Below, in pieces: positions 27,754-36,507 of a stretch of DNA of 64,000 bases (position 1 is the first letter of the stretch; every line of letters begins with the position of its first letter). The DNA is taken from contig CAWFCG010000003.1 in assembly GCA_963814315.1 (NCBI GenBank), positions 558,001 through 622,000 of the forward strand, written 5' to 3'. The notes below the pieces were generated by a model. It ran no database searches and was not told the DNA's origin. It saw only the letters and a list, made by a program, of their open reading frames with translations. The translations under genes and the position numbers were made by a program. This DNA is from JAFMJV01 sp963814315. GTDB taxonomy: Bacteria; Chloroflexota; Limnocylindria; Limnocylindrales; CSP1-4.

Positions 27754-28674
27754 CTATCCCTTGGTCGAACCGAGGGTGAGGCCGCCGATGAAGTGCTTCT
27801 GCAGCGCGAAGAAGACGATCAGCGTGGGGATCGCGACTAGGATGGCGCCGGAGGCAAGCAGGTTGTAGTCGGTGAAGTACTGGCCTCTCAACTGGTTTAA
27901 CGCCGACGTGATGGGCATCTTGGGGCCCTGACCGGCCATCAGGACAGTGGCCCAGAAGAAGTCGTTGTAGACCCAGGTCACCTGCAGCGTCGCCAGCGCC
28001 GCTAGCGCCGGGCGCGTGAGAGGCATGATGACCGACCGGAAGGTCTTCCAGACAGACGCGCCATCGACGACGGCGGCCTCATTGAGCTCGTTGGGGATGG
28101 TCTTCATGTAGTTGGAGAGTACGAATGTGCAGAACCCCAGCTGGAAGGCCACATTGATGGCGATGAGACCGATGTACTGGCCGTAGAACAGGCCATTGTC
28201 CGAGGGGAAGCCCGCGACGAGCACATCCTCGGGCAGCCACAGCCGGAGGTAGATGCGATACAGCGGGGTGATGATCACCTGTGGCGGTAGCAGGTTGGCG
28301 GCCGTGAATAGCAGCAGGAACAGCAGGTTCAAGCGCCAGCTGTAGCGCGACACCGCGAAGGCCATCATCGAGGCCAGGAGCAGGACCAGCAGCACGGCGG
28401 GCACGACGATGATGAGCGTGTTCAGGAAGTACTTGACGAGCTCGGCCTGGTTCCATGCGGCGAAGAAGTTGTCCAGGTTCAGCGTCTGCGGCAGAGAGAG
28501 ATAGCCCAGCCTATCGGTCTCCTCCCGCGGTCGCAGGCTGGTGTACAGCGCGAATGCCAGCGGCAGGAGCCACACCACGGTCATGGCGATCAGGAATCCG
28601 TGCAAGACCGACCGCTTCAGGTCACGAGAGCGGTTGCGGCCGACTCGAGCCGGGGTGGTGGTCGCGGCGGTCAT
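27754..28674 (-). CDS. Carbohydrate ABC transporter permease (MalG type)
   Basis: An inner-membrane permease of 306 residues with about six helices and the cytoplasmic EAA loop (NELNEAAVVDGASVWKTF, then MPLTRPALAAL) that docks the ATPase. The N-terminus is polar (TTTPARVGRNRSRDLKRS), as usual for MalG-type subunits. Its ATG overlaps the end of the MalF-type gene by four bases. No ATPase gene is in the window; a shared MsmK-like ATPase elsewhere is likely. Part of the operon running down from the binding-protein gene at 31125. Confidence 0.92.
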   Translation of the reverse strand: MTAATTTPARVGRNRSRDLKRSVLHGFLIAMTVVWLLPLAFALYTSLRPREETDRLGYLSLPQTLNLDNFFAAWNQAELVKYFLNTLIIVVPAVLLVLLLASMMAFAVSRYSWRLNLLFLLLFTAANLLPPQVIITPLYRIYLRLWLPEDVLVAGFPSDNGLFYGQYIGLIAINVAFQLGFCTFVLSNYMKTIPNELNEAAVVDGASVWKTFRSVIMPLTRPALAALATLQVTWVYNDFFWATVLMAGQGPKMPITSALNQLRGQYFTDYNLLASGAILVAIPTLIVFFALQKHFIGGLTLGSTKG

Positions 28675-29768
28675 GTGTTGTCCTCCCGCAGCGCTCGGCT
28701 GAGGTAGATGACGATGGGCACGGTCGACAGGACGAAGAGCACGACCGCGATGGCAGAGCCGAACCCGACCCGGCTGGTCTCGCCGATGATGTTGTTGGTG
28801 ACGAGCGTCGAGAGCAGCTCCAGACCGTTCAGGCCGCGGTTGATGATGAAGGGCAGGTCGAATGCACGGAGCGACTCGATGACGGTGATGACGATGACGA
28901 TGATATTGATGGGCTTGAGCACCGGGAAGACGACCCGGAAGAAGGTCTGGCGCTCATTGGCGCCGTCGATCGACGCGGCCTCCCGCAGCGTGGGGTCGAA
29001 GGCCTTGAGGCCGGCGAGATAGAGGACCATCACGTAGCCCACGTGGCGCCAGCTGGCGGCGATGAGCACGGCCCACAGGTTGATCTTGGAATCGCCCAGC
29101 CAGCTGATGAGGTTGCCCTGCGTGTTGGTCCCGAGGATGTTGTTGAGGAGCCCCTCCTCGGGTGCATAGATGAGCATCCAGATGAAGCCGATGATGGCCA
29201 GCGAGAGCACCACCGGCATGTACAGCGCGCTCTGATAGATGCGCGTGCCGCGGATGTTCTTGTCAAGCAGGACGGCGAAGAGGATCCCCAGCGGTGTGGC
29301 GACGAGGATGAAGAAGAGCAGCCAGATGAGGTTGTGGGTGAGTGCCGGGTAGAACGGCTTGTAGACCTGGTGGAGGTCCACGTAGTTCTTGAGCCCGACG
29401 AAGTTGATCCGGTCGAACCCGCCGATGCCGTTCCAGCTCGTCAGCGAGAGTGAGAACGACATCATCGTGGGCACGAGGATGAAGACGGTCAGCACCGCGG
29501 TGGGGATGCCCACCATGAGCCCGAGGGTCAGCTTGTCGCTTCGTGACAGCGCCGCGCCCTTGTTGGTCTGTACTACCAGCAAGGTCACGCCTACGATGAT
29601 GAGCGCGCTGAACACGAGCGCCGCGACCGTGACGATCTCCACCGGCGGGATGACGACGAAGGCCAGCAGGACGTAGCCGACGACGACCATGGCTGCGACG
29701 GCAGCCACGATAGCCGCGATCATGAGGATGAGTCGGACGACGGGGCTCCGGCGAGCTCTGGCGGTCAA
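28671..29768 (-). CDS. Carbohydrate ABC transporter permease (MalF type) with extra N-terminal helices
   Basis: A 365-residue permease. The core starts near residue 80 with the usual LTLGLMVGIPTAVLTVFILVP helix and contains TLREAASIDGANERQTFFRV, the EAA loop, and the family SLTSWNG segment. About 75 residues with two further hydrophobic helices (VRLILMIAAIVAAVAAMVVV and VTVAALVFSALIIVGVTLLV) precede it, more than typical MalF-type proteins of this size class. The start is TTG 29768 behind AAGGAGGAGAAGCG. It follows a strong hairpin (29788-29822) after the binding-protein gene, a common way to keep permease mRNA lower than binding-protein mRNA. Confidence 0.92.
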   Translation of the reverse strand: MTARARRSPVVRLILMIAAIVAAVAAMVVVGYVLLAFVVIPPVEIVTVAALVFSALIIVGVTLLVVQTNKGAALSRSDKLTLGLMVGIPTAVLTVFILVPTMMSFSLSLTSWNGIGGFDRINFVGLKNYVDLHQVYKPFYPALTHNLIWLLFFILVATPLGILFAVLLDKNIRGTRIYQSALYMPVVLSLAIIGFIWMLIYAPEEGLLNNILGTNTQGNLISWLGDSKINLWAVLIAASWRHVGYVMVLYLAGLKAFDPTLREAASIDGANERQTFFRVVFPVLKPINIIVIVITVIESLRAFDLPFIINRGLNGLELLSTLVTNNIIGETSRVGFGSAIAVVLFVLSTVPIVIYLSRALREDNT

Positions 29769-29787
29769 CGCTTCTCCTCCTTGTGAA

Positions 29788-29822
29788 GGACCCCCGCCCG
29801 GTGCGATCCCGGACGGGGGTCC
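29788..29822 (-). terminator. Intercistronic hairpin between binding-protein and permease genes
   Basis: GGACCCCCG at one end pairs with CGGGGGTCC at the other, extended by CCGG/CCGG around a short loop, giving a very stable GC-rich stem. No U-run follows on the minus strand; instead the permease ribosome-binding site comes next. It is therefore more likely a partial terminator or mRNA 3'-end stabiliser than a full stop. Confidence 0.65.
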
Positions 29823-29835
29823 TACGACTAGACGA

Positions 29836-31125
29836 TCACATCTCGGGCGGGAGTGAGTCGTAGTAGGCCTGGATGCTACCCAGGTAGGCGTCGAGATCCT
29901 GAGTCGGATTGCTCAGGAAATCGATCAGGAAGCCCTGCATGCCGGAGGGGCCGGCGAAGTCGGCGCGCGCATCGCGGTCCAGGAACTGGGCGATGGAGCC
30001 CGCGTTCTGGAGGACCTCGGCGGACGCAGCCTGGAGCGTGGTGTACGCGCTGGTATCAGCTGTCGGAGACACCGCCACACTGCCGATGCCCGGGCTGGTG
30101 ACGTAGATCACCTGGGCCTCAGGCGTGGCCACGCACTTCAGGAAGGCCTTGGCGGCCTCCAGGTTCTTGGGGTCGGGGCCAAGCGCGAAGCCGTCGATCG
30201 GGGCATCGATGCCCATCTCGCTGTCGAACTCGGTGCCCAGCAGCGGGAAGGGGAAGAAGCCGATGTCCGAGATATCCTCGACGGCCGCCTGCTCAGCGGC
30301 GAACGTGCCCAGGAAGTACATGCCAGCCGTCTTGTCGACGAGCATGGCCTTGGCGGCATCCTGCCACGTGCGGCCCGGGCCACCTTCCTGCGTGTACGGC
30401 AGGATATCGTCGCGCCAGACCTCGAAGACGGCCTTGACGCGAGGATCCGCCCAGCTCTCGCGACCCTCCATCAGGCCGATGTGGAAGTCATAGCCGTTCA
30501 GACGCATGTTGATGATGTCGAACGTACCCATGGCCGGCCAGCCGTCCTGGTCGCCAAGGGCGAGCGGTACGAGGCCGTCCGCGCTCATCTTGTCGCCCAG
30601 TGCCTTGAACTCGTCGATCGTCGTGGGGACCGTATAGCCCTTCTCATCGAAGAGGGACTTGCGGTACATCACGACCCACGGGTAGTTGTAGACAGGCACG
30701 AAGTACATGTTGCCGTCAGAGCCCATCGAGGCCGCCTTCAGGCCCGGGGTCATGTACTGCTCGATCTCGTCCCAGACGTCGTTGATGGGGGTGATGAGCC
30801 CCTGGGCGGCGAAGAAGCGCAGGCGGTTTCCGGCGAACCACTTGAAGATGTCGTCGGGCGTGCCCTGCAGATACGCGCTGATCTGATTCTGGAAGGTGTT
30901 GTGGTCGTTGTCGGTGACCCCGACCGTGATGCCCGCCTGCTCTTGGCAGTAGTCAACGATGGCATGGACCGCCGTCTTGGGGGCCTCGTCGCTCTCGTTG
31001 GAACCGAGGGTCGTCGCGTTGTCCTGTGCGGCGACGCCGATGCTTGTGAAGGCCAGCGCGGCCGTGGCCAACGCGGTCGCGACGACGGTCAGCCGCCGAC
31101 GCGCACGATATTCAGGGGACGCCAT
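29836..31125 (-). CDS. Sugar ABC transporter substrate-binding protein
   Basis: An extracytoplasmic solute-binding protein of 429 residues. A Sec signal peptide is visible (RARRRLTVVATALATAALAF up to about GVAAQ) without a lipobox Cys, so the protein is exported but not an evident lipoprotein. The mature part has family features QISAYLQGTPDDIFKWFAG, PVYNYPWVVMYRKSLFDEKG and KAFLKCVATPEAQ. First gene of the transporter operon, behind the strong promoter at 31195-31223. The adjacent galactose and glycerol catabolic genes suggest a galactose- and glycerol-containing ligand, but the pocket cannot be read from sequence alone. Confidence 0.92.
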   Translation of the reverse strand: MASPEYRARRRLTVVATALATAALAFTSIGVAAQDNATTLGSNESDEAPKTAVHAIVDYCQEQAGITVGVTDNDHNTFQNQISAYLQGTPDDIFKWFAGNRLRFFAAQGLITPINDVWDEIEQYMTPGLKAASMGSDGNMYFVPVYNYPWVVMYRKSLFDEKGYTVPTTIDEFKALGDKMSADGLVPLALGDQDGWPAMGTFDIINMRLNGYDFHIGLMEGRESWADPRVKAVFEVWRDDILPYTQEGGPGRTWQDAAKAMLVDKTAGMYFLGTFAAEQAAVEDISDIGFFPFPLLGTEFDSEMGIDAPIDGFALGPDPKNLEAAKAFLKCVATPEAQVIYVTSPGIGSVAVSPTADTSAYTTLQAASAEVLQNAGSIAQFLDRDARADFAGPSGMQGFLIDFLSNPTQDLDAYLGSIQAYYDSLPPEM

Positions 31126-31194
31126 GTGTTTCCTCCTCGCTCTGTGACTGCGGATCTCCCAACGGTCCGACAGAAACCGACACGGTTCGTACGG

Positions 31195-31223
31195 ATTGTG
31201 TCCCTATCGAGATAGCATGTCAA
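31195..31223 (-). promoter_or_regulatory. Promoter of the sugar ABC operon with palindrome in the spacer
   Basis: On the minus strand a consensus -35 TTGACA (31218-31223) and -10 CACAAT (31195-31200) are 17 bases apart. The spacer contains the inverted repeat CTATC-N2-GATAG (31204-31215), a plausible repressor site for the divergently encoded DeoR-type protein. Confidence 0.65.
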
Positions 31224-31263
31224 CCTGAACAGCGCCTCATCACGGGCTTGTTGTGCCCATCCG

Positions 31264-31292
31264 TTGACTTCTGTAGAAGTTCACGGCAGAAT
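31264..31292 (+). promoter_or_regulatory. Promoter of the DeoR-GalT gene with 14-bp palindrome over the -35
   Basis: TTGACT (31264-31269) and CAGAAT (31287-31292) are 17 bases apart. The perfect palindrome ACTTCT-GT-AGAAGT (31267-31280) overlaps the -35, as expected for autorepression. An alternative -10, TATCAT, lies slightly downstream. The palindrome differs from the one in the opposite promoter. Confidence 0.55.
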
Positions 31293-31332
31293 CCGACTAT
31301 CATCGCCTCAGTAGCCATGGAGAGTCCGTACC

Positions 31333-33210
31333 GTGTTGGCACCGCAGCGCCATGCTTTCATCCTCGATCGGCTCCGGTCTGATGGGGCTGTGCGGGTGGC
31401 AGACATGGTGCGCCAGCTGCACGTTTCGGACATGACCGTGCGTCGCGACCTTGAAGCGCTCGAATCACAGGGACATCTGGTCAAAGTCCACGGCGGCGCC
31501 ACGCTGCTACGCGAATCTTCGGTGCACGAGCCGGGCTTCGACACTAAGCGCACGCTGGAACACGAGGCCAAGCTGGCCATCGCGCGTACGGCAGCCGCCC
31601 TGGTGGAGCCGGGCATGGCCGTTGCCATCTCTGCCGGCAGTACGACGTATGAGGTCAGTCGCCGCCTAGTCGACGTCCCCCGGCTCACAGTCGTGACCAA
31701 CTCGGTGCCGGCCGCGGAGGTGCTCTATCACGGCGGACGGAGTGACCAGACCATCATCCTGAGTGGCGGTGTCCGCACGCCCTCGGACGCGCTGGTTGGG
31801 CCGTTCGCGGTCAGTGCGCTGCGGGCGGTCAATGTCGACCTTGTGTTCCTCGGCGTCCATGGCATCGACAAGAGGGCCGGTTTCACCACGCCCAACATGC
31901 TTGAGGCCGAGACCAACCAGGCGCTCATCGAGACCGGACGACGGCTGGTGGTCACCGCCGACCACACCAAGTGGGGCGTCACCGGAGTCAGCACCATCGC
32001 TCGGCTTGACCGGGCTGACATCGTCATCAGCGACCGCGGTCTTGACGAGGACGCACGAGCGATCCTTGGTGACGAGGTCGGTGAGCTCGATCCTGGCCGG
32101 CTCGGGAGAGCTGCTGCCGCCCCCGCCGGGCCTGCTGTCCCCGCCGGGCCCGCCGCCCCCGCCGCTCCAGCCGGTCAGGCCCAGGGCCCACTAAGCATGC
32201 CCATGCCGCTCGGCCCGCATCGGCGCTATGACCCGCTGAGCGATCAGTGGGTGCTGGTTTCAGCCGGCCGCACCAAGAGACCGTGGCTGGGAAGCAAGGA
32301 GCGACGGACGGTCATCGACGAGCGGCCCACGTACGACCCGGAATGCTACCTGTGCCCCGGCAACGCCCGCGTCAGCGGTGGACGGAACCCCGAGTACACC
32401 TCTACCTGGGTGTTCACGAACGATTTCGCCGCCTTGCGTCCCGACGCCGGCGATGACCGGCTGGATGACGGGTTGCTGGTGGCGGAAACCCAGCCGGGCA
32501 CCTGCCGCGTGCTGTGCTTCTCGCCGCGCCACGACCTGACACTCACGCGCATGGAGCCCGCCGGCGTGCGTGAGGTCATCGAGATGTGGGCGGACCAGAC
32601 GCTGCAGCTGGGTGCAGACTGGCGCTGGGTGCAGATCTTCGAGAACCGTGGTGAGGCCATGGGGGCGTCCAACCCACACCCGCATGGACAGATCTGGGCC
32701 GGCGCCGCGTTGCCGGACCGTGCCGCACGCGAAGATGCCTCACAGCGGCGATACCACACCGAGACGGGCCGGCGCCTGCTGCTCGATGTGGTGGAGCAGG
32801 AGCGCACCGGGGTGCGCGTCGTCGAAGAGGACGAGGAGTGGCTGGCGCTGGTGCCGTTCTGGGCCGTGTGGCCGTTCGAAACGCTGCTGGTCCCCAAGCG
32901 TTCGGCGGCACGCATCCCCGATCTCGACGAGGCGCAGCGAGATGGCCTTACCGGAATGATGCAGCGGCTGATGCGGCGCTACGACGCCCTCTTCGACCAG
33001 CCCATGCCTTTCTCGATGGGCTGGCACCAGGCGCCCTTCGACGATCGATCAAGCGAACCCTGGCAGGTGCACGCCCATTTCATGCCGCCGCTGCTCGAGG
33101 CCACCAAGCGCAAGTTCATGGTGGGCTATGAGTTGCTCTCCGAACCACAGCGCGACATCACTGCCGAGGACGCCGCTGAACGTCTGCGGGCGGCAGGCGA
33201 CGCCGGCTGA
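31333..33210 (+). CDS. galT: DeoR-family transcriptional regulator fused to galactose-1-phosphate uridylyltransferase
   Basis: A single 625-residue frame with two full proteins. Residues 1-~255 are a DeoR repressor: winged HTH (VRVADMVRQLHVSDMTVRRD) and the sugar-phosphate sensor domain with AISAGSTTYEVSRRL and LGVHGIDKRAGFTTPN. Residues ~257-286 are an Ala/Pro/Gly linker (AAAAPAGPAVPAGPAAPAAP). Residues ~290-625 are GalT: zinc-type CYLCPG near 338, the active-site NPHPHGQIW near 449 and VHAHFMPPLL near the end. GalT moves UMP from UDP-glucose to galactose 1-phosphate. GTG 31333 has GGAGAG eight bases upstream. The linker and continuous in-frame reading argue for a real fusion rather than an error. 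It heads the glpD-glpK operon and faces the ABC operon. Confidence 0.92.
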   Translation: MLAPQRHAFILDRLRSDGAVRVADMVRQLHVSDMTVRRDLEALESQGHLVKVHGGATLLRESSVHEPGFDTKRTLEHEAKLAIARTAAALVEPGMAVAISAGSTTYEVSRRLVDVPRLTVVTNSVPAAEVLYHGGRSDQTIILSGGVRTPSDALVGPFAVSALRAVNVDLVFLGVHGIDKRAGFTTPNMLEAETNQALIETGRRLVVTADHTKWGVTGVSTIARLDRADIVISDRGLDEDARAILGDEVGELDPGRLGRAAAAPAGPAVPAGPAAPAAPAGQAQGPLSMPMPLGPHRRYDPLSDQWVLVSAGRTKRPWLGSKERRTVIDERPTYDPECYLCPGNARVSGGRNPEYTSTWVFTNDFAALRPDAGDDRLDDGLLVAETQPGTCRVLCFSPRHDLTLTRMEPAGVREVIEMWADQTLQLGADWRWVQIFENRGEAMGASNPHPHGQIWAGAALPDRAAREDASQRRYHTETGRRLLLDVVEQERTGVRVVEEDEEWLALVPFWAVWPFETLLVPKRSAARIPDLDEAQRDGLTGMMQRLMRRYDALFDQPMPFSMGWHQAPFDDRSSEPWQVHAHFMPPLLEATKRKFMVGYELLSEPQRDITAEDAAERLRAAGDAG

Positions 33211-33275
33211 GCGTGGGGGTGTCAGGCAAGGCCGTTGACGGCGGGGTAGCATCGGAGGATGCCCACGGATCAGGC

Positions 33276-34904
33276 GTGACCGGTCAGCCGCTCATCGATC
33301 GCGAGACCGTGCTGGCCCGGTTGGCCGACGAAGCCTGGGATCTGGTGGTCATCGGAGGTGGCATCGTCGGTTCCGGGGTCCTGCTGGATGCCACGTCTCG
33401 CGGCCTGAAGGCGGCGCTCATCGAGCAGGACGACCTGGCCGTCGGCACCTCATCGCGCTCCTCGCGCCTCATCCACGGCGGGCTCCGCTACCTTGAGGAT
33501 GTGCGGCTGGGCCTGGTGCGCGAGGCCCTGGCCGAACGCTCCCGCCTCATGCGCCTGGCGCCACACCTGGTGCGCCTTGAGCGCTTCCTCTTCCCGGTCT
33601 ACGGCTATCCGCTCGTCAGCCGTGCCTTCATGGGTGCGGGCCTGACGCTCTACGACCTGTTGGGTGCCGCGCGCGACGGCGGCCGCGCCCATCACCTTGG
33701 CGCTGACGCCGTGGCGGACCTGGTGCCGCCCATCCGGAGATCGGGACTGCGTGGCGGCGTCACCTACAGCGATGGCGTGGAAGATGACGCGCGCTTCAGC
33801 ATCGCCGTCGCACGCACCGCAGTGGCCGCCGGTGCGGCGGTGGTGACGCGGGCCCGTGTCAGCAGCCTGCTCACCGCCGACGATGGGCGCGTCACCGGGC
33901 TCACCGTCCATGATCGCATCAGCGATTCGAGCTTCGATGTCCGCGCTGCCATGGTCATCGACGCCACTGGCGTCTGGCTGGGGCATCCGGAGGCGCGGCT
34001 CGGCGGCTCCACCATCAAGCTGGTGCCCAGCCGCGGCACGCACCTGGTCTTCGAACGCGACCGACTGCCGTTGAAGACGGGCATGACGCTGAAGATCCCG
34101 GGTCGTGTGCTCTTCGTCATCCCCTACCCCGGTGCCTGGATCGTGGGCACCACCGATGAGGCGGACGACGGCGCACCCGATCGTCCGGTACCGACGGCCT
34201 CCGAGGTCCGCCAGATCATCGACACCGTCAACCACGTGTTGGAGGTCGACCTGCGGTCGGAGGACGCCGTGGGCGCTTATGCCGGGCTACGCCCGCTGGT
34301 CGGTGCGCCGGGTGGTGAGACCGCGCGCGTCAGCCGCGAGCACACCATCCATCGGGAGGCGTCAGGGCTCGTCCGGGTGTCTGGCGGCAAGTACACGACG
34401 TACCGGCTGATGGCGCGTGATGCCGTCGATGTCGCGCTCGAGGTCCGGGATGCCGCACGACCCCAGAGCCGCACGGCCGACCTCAAGCTGTTGGGCGCGG
34501 CGCCACCTGAGGTCCTCGATGCCCTCATCACGGAGCTGGCCGGCGTCGGTGACCTCGGTGAGGCGCGTGCCCGGGCCTTGGTCGATCGCCACGGCACACA
34601 GGCACGCGACGTGGTCCGGTTGGGCGAAGCGCGTGACCTGCTGCGACCGCTGGCTCCCGACACCCTGGAGCTGGAAGCGGAGGTGGCGTGGGGCGTGGAA
34701 CAGGAGATGGCGCTCACCCTCGACGACATGCTTGCTCGCCGCATGCGCCTGTCGATGGCCCGACGCGACCGCGGGGCAGCGATCGCACCGCGGGCCGCCG
34801 CCATCATGGGCGCCCAGCTGGGCTGGGATGCCCAGCGCCAGACAGCCGAGATCGAGTCCTACCTCGCGGGTGCCCACCGCGAGTACGACGTGCCGCCCAT
34901 TTGA
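33276..34904 (+). CDS. glpD: Glycerol-3-phosphate dehydrogenase, FAD-dependent (aerobic type)
   Basis: A GlpD-type flavoenzyme of 542 residues that oxidises glycerol 3-phosphate to dihydroxyacetone phosphate and passes electrons to quinone at the membrane. FAD loop VVIGGGIVGSGVLLDATSRG, the family GTSSRSSRLIHGGLRYLE, then VPSRGTHLVFERD and VSGGKYTTYRLMA. The C-terminal DAO_C domain is present. Starts at GTG 33276 or, less likely, GTG 33213 two bases after the galT stop. A six-codon mini-ORF (33259-33279) ends in TGA overlapping the GTG at 33276. The gene lies between galT and glpK on one strand. Confidence 0.93.
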   Translation: MTGQPLIDRETVLARLADEAWDLVVIGGGIVGSGVLLDATSRGLKAALIEQDDLAVGTSSRSSRLIHGGLRYLEDVRLGLVREALAERSRLMRLAPHLVRLERFLFPVYGYPLVSRAFMGAGLTLYDLLGAARDGGRAHHLGADAVADLVPPIRRSGLRGGVTYSDGVEDDARFSIAVARTAVAAGAAVVTRARVSSLLTADDGRVTGLTVHDRISDSSFDVRAAMVIDATGVWLGHPEARLGGSTIKLVPSRGTHLVFERDRLPLKTGMTLKIPGRVLFVIPYPGAWIVGTTDEADDGAPDRPVPTASEVRQIIDTVNHVLEVDLRSEDAVGAYAGLRPLVGAPGGETARVSREHTIHREASGLVRVSGGKYTTYRLMARDAVDVALEVRDAARPQSRTADLKLLGAAPPEVLDALITELAGVGDLGEARARALVDRHGTQARDVVRLGEARDLLRPLAPDTLELEAEVAWGVEQEMALTLDDMLARRMRLSMARRDRGAAIAPRAAAIMGAQLGWDAQRQTAEIESYLAGAHREYDVPPI

Positions 34905-34953
34905 CGCCGCACAGGCGATGGGAGGCGAACCATCGAAGCTGAGGAGCCACACC

Positions 34954-36459
34954 GTGAGCGCTGAATACGTCCTCGCCCTCGACCAGGGGACGACATCGTC
35001 ACGGGCCATCGTCTTCGACCACGACGGCGATGCGGTGGCCGCGGCGCAGCGCGAGTACCCGCAGGGATACCCCTTCCCCGGTCATGTCACGCACGATGTC
35101 GAGGACATCTGGGCCAGCCAGATCGGCGTCGCTCAAGAGGTCCTCGAAGCCATCCCCGGCGGCGCCAGGAGTATCGCCGCCGTCGGCATCGCCAACCAGC
35201 GCGAGACGACCATCGTCTGGGACCGCCGCACCGGAACGCCTGTCGCCCCGGCCATCGTGTGGCAGAGCCGCATCACCGCCGACCGTTGCTCAGCCCTGCG
35301 CGAGGCTGGCCATGAGCCACGCGTTCGCAGCCTGACCGGTTTGCCGCTAGACGCCTACTTCAGTGGCCCCAAGGTCGCGCACATCCTCGACGCAGGACCA
35401 GGTTTGCGTGCCCGGGCCGAGGCGGGTGAGCTGTGCTTCGGCACCGTGGACAGCTTCCTGGTTTGGCGTCTCACTGGCGGCCGCGCCCACATCACCGACG
35501 TCTCCAATGCCAGCCGGACATTGCTGTTCGACATCGGTGCGCGGCGCTGGGATCCGTGGCTGTGCGAGCTGATGGGCGTGCCCATGGCGATGCTGCCACA
35601 GGTGCGCCCCTCCTCTGCCCTCCTGGCCGAGACCGATCCGATTGTGCTGGGCGTGCCGCTGCCCATCGCCGGCATCGCCGGGGACCAGATGGCGGCCACC
35701 TTCGGGCAGGCCTGCCTGACGCCGGGGATGGCCAAGAGCACCTACGGCACCGGTGCCTTCGCCTTGCTCAACACCGGACCACAGGCGGCGACTTCGGAGC
35801 ACGGCCTGCTCTCGACCATCCTGTGGCAGCTGGGCGAGGAGGGCGAGACGGTCTATGCGCTGGAGGGCGCGGTCTTCATCGCGGGCGCCGCGGTCGGCTG
35901 GCTGCGGGATGGCCTCGGGATCATCGAGCGGAGTGCCGACGTGGAAGACCTCGCGGCACGCGCTGATCGCGCCGCCGGCGTGGTGGTGGTGCCGGCCTTC
36001 GTGGGCCTGGGGGCGCCACACTGGGATCCCGATGCACGCGGCGCCATCATGGGCTTGACGCTTGGCACCGGCGCAGCGGAGATCGCGCTGGCCACCGTCG
36101 ACGCCATGGCCTACCAGGTCGCCGACGTGCTGGACTCGATGGCGCTCGACGCGGGCGGCGGTTTGGATGCGCTGCGTGTCGATGGTGGCGCGGCCGTGAA
36201 CGACGCGCTCATGCAGTTCCAAGCAGACATCCTCCGTGTGCCGGTCGAGCGGCCGCGCGTGACCGAGACGTCGGCGCTCGGGGCGGCCTTCCTGGCCGGC
36301 CTGGCGACGGGCTTCTGGTCGTCGACCGAGGAGGTCGCGGCGACCTGGCGGCTGGAGCGGCGCTTCGAGCCACGGATGGCCGACGCCGATCGTGACCGCC
36401 TGGTCCATCGCTGGCGTCGAGCGGTCGAGCGGACGCGAGGTTGGGCCTCCGACGAGTGA
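34954..36459 (+). CDS. glpK: Glycerol kinase
   Basis: A FGGY-family kinase of 501 residues that phosphorylates glycerol to glycerol 3-phosphate for GlpD encoded just upstream. Signatures: LALDQGTTSSRAIVFDHDG at the start, GIANQRETTIVWDRRTG, the substrate loop SRTLLFDIGARRWD, GIAGDQMAATFGQACLTPGM and LRVDGGAAVNDALMQFQAD. The length is normal for GlpK. GTG 34954 has GAGGAG seven bases upstream. It is the last plus-strand gene before a convergent amidohydrolase gene, with only 48 bases between. Confidence 0.96.
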   Translation: MSAEYVLALDQGTTSSRAIVFDHDGDAVAAAQREYPQGYPFPGHVTHDVEDIWASQIGVAQEVLEAIPGGARSIAAVGIANQRETTIVWDRRTGTPVAPAIVWQSRITADRCSALREAGHEPRVRSLTGLPLDAYFSGPKVAHILDAGPGLRARAEAGELCFGTVDSFLVWRLTGGRAHITDVSNASRTLLFDIGARRWDPWLCELMGVPMAMLPQVRPSSALLAETDPIVLGVPLPIAGIAGDQMAATFGQACLTPGMAKSTYGTGAFALLNTGPQAATSEHGLLSTILWQLGEEGETVYALEGAVFIAGAAVGWLRDGLGIIERSADVEDLAARADRAAGVVVVPAFVGLGAPHWDPDARGAIMGLTLGTGAAEIALATVDAMAYQVADVLDSMALDAGGGLDALRVDGGAAVNDALMQFQADILRVPVERPRVTETSALGAAFLAGLATGFWSSTEEVAATWRLERRFEPRMADADRDRLVHRWRRAVERTRGWASDE

Positions 36460-36507
36460 TGCCGATGGGGTAGAGGCCCCTTGCCGTCGACGACGGTGCG
36501 CGGCGTG

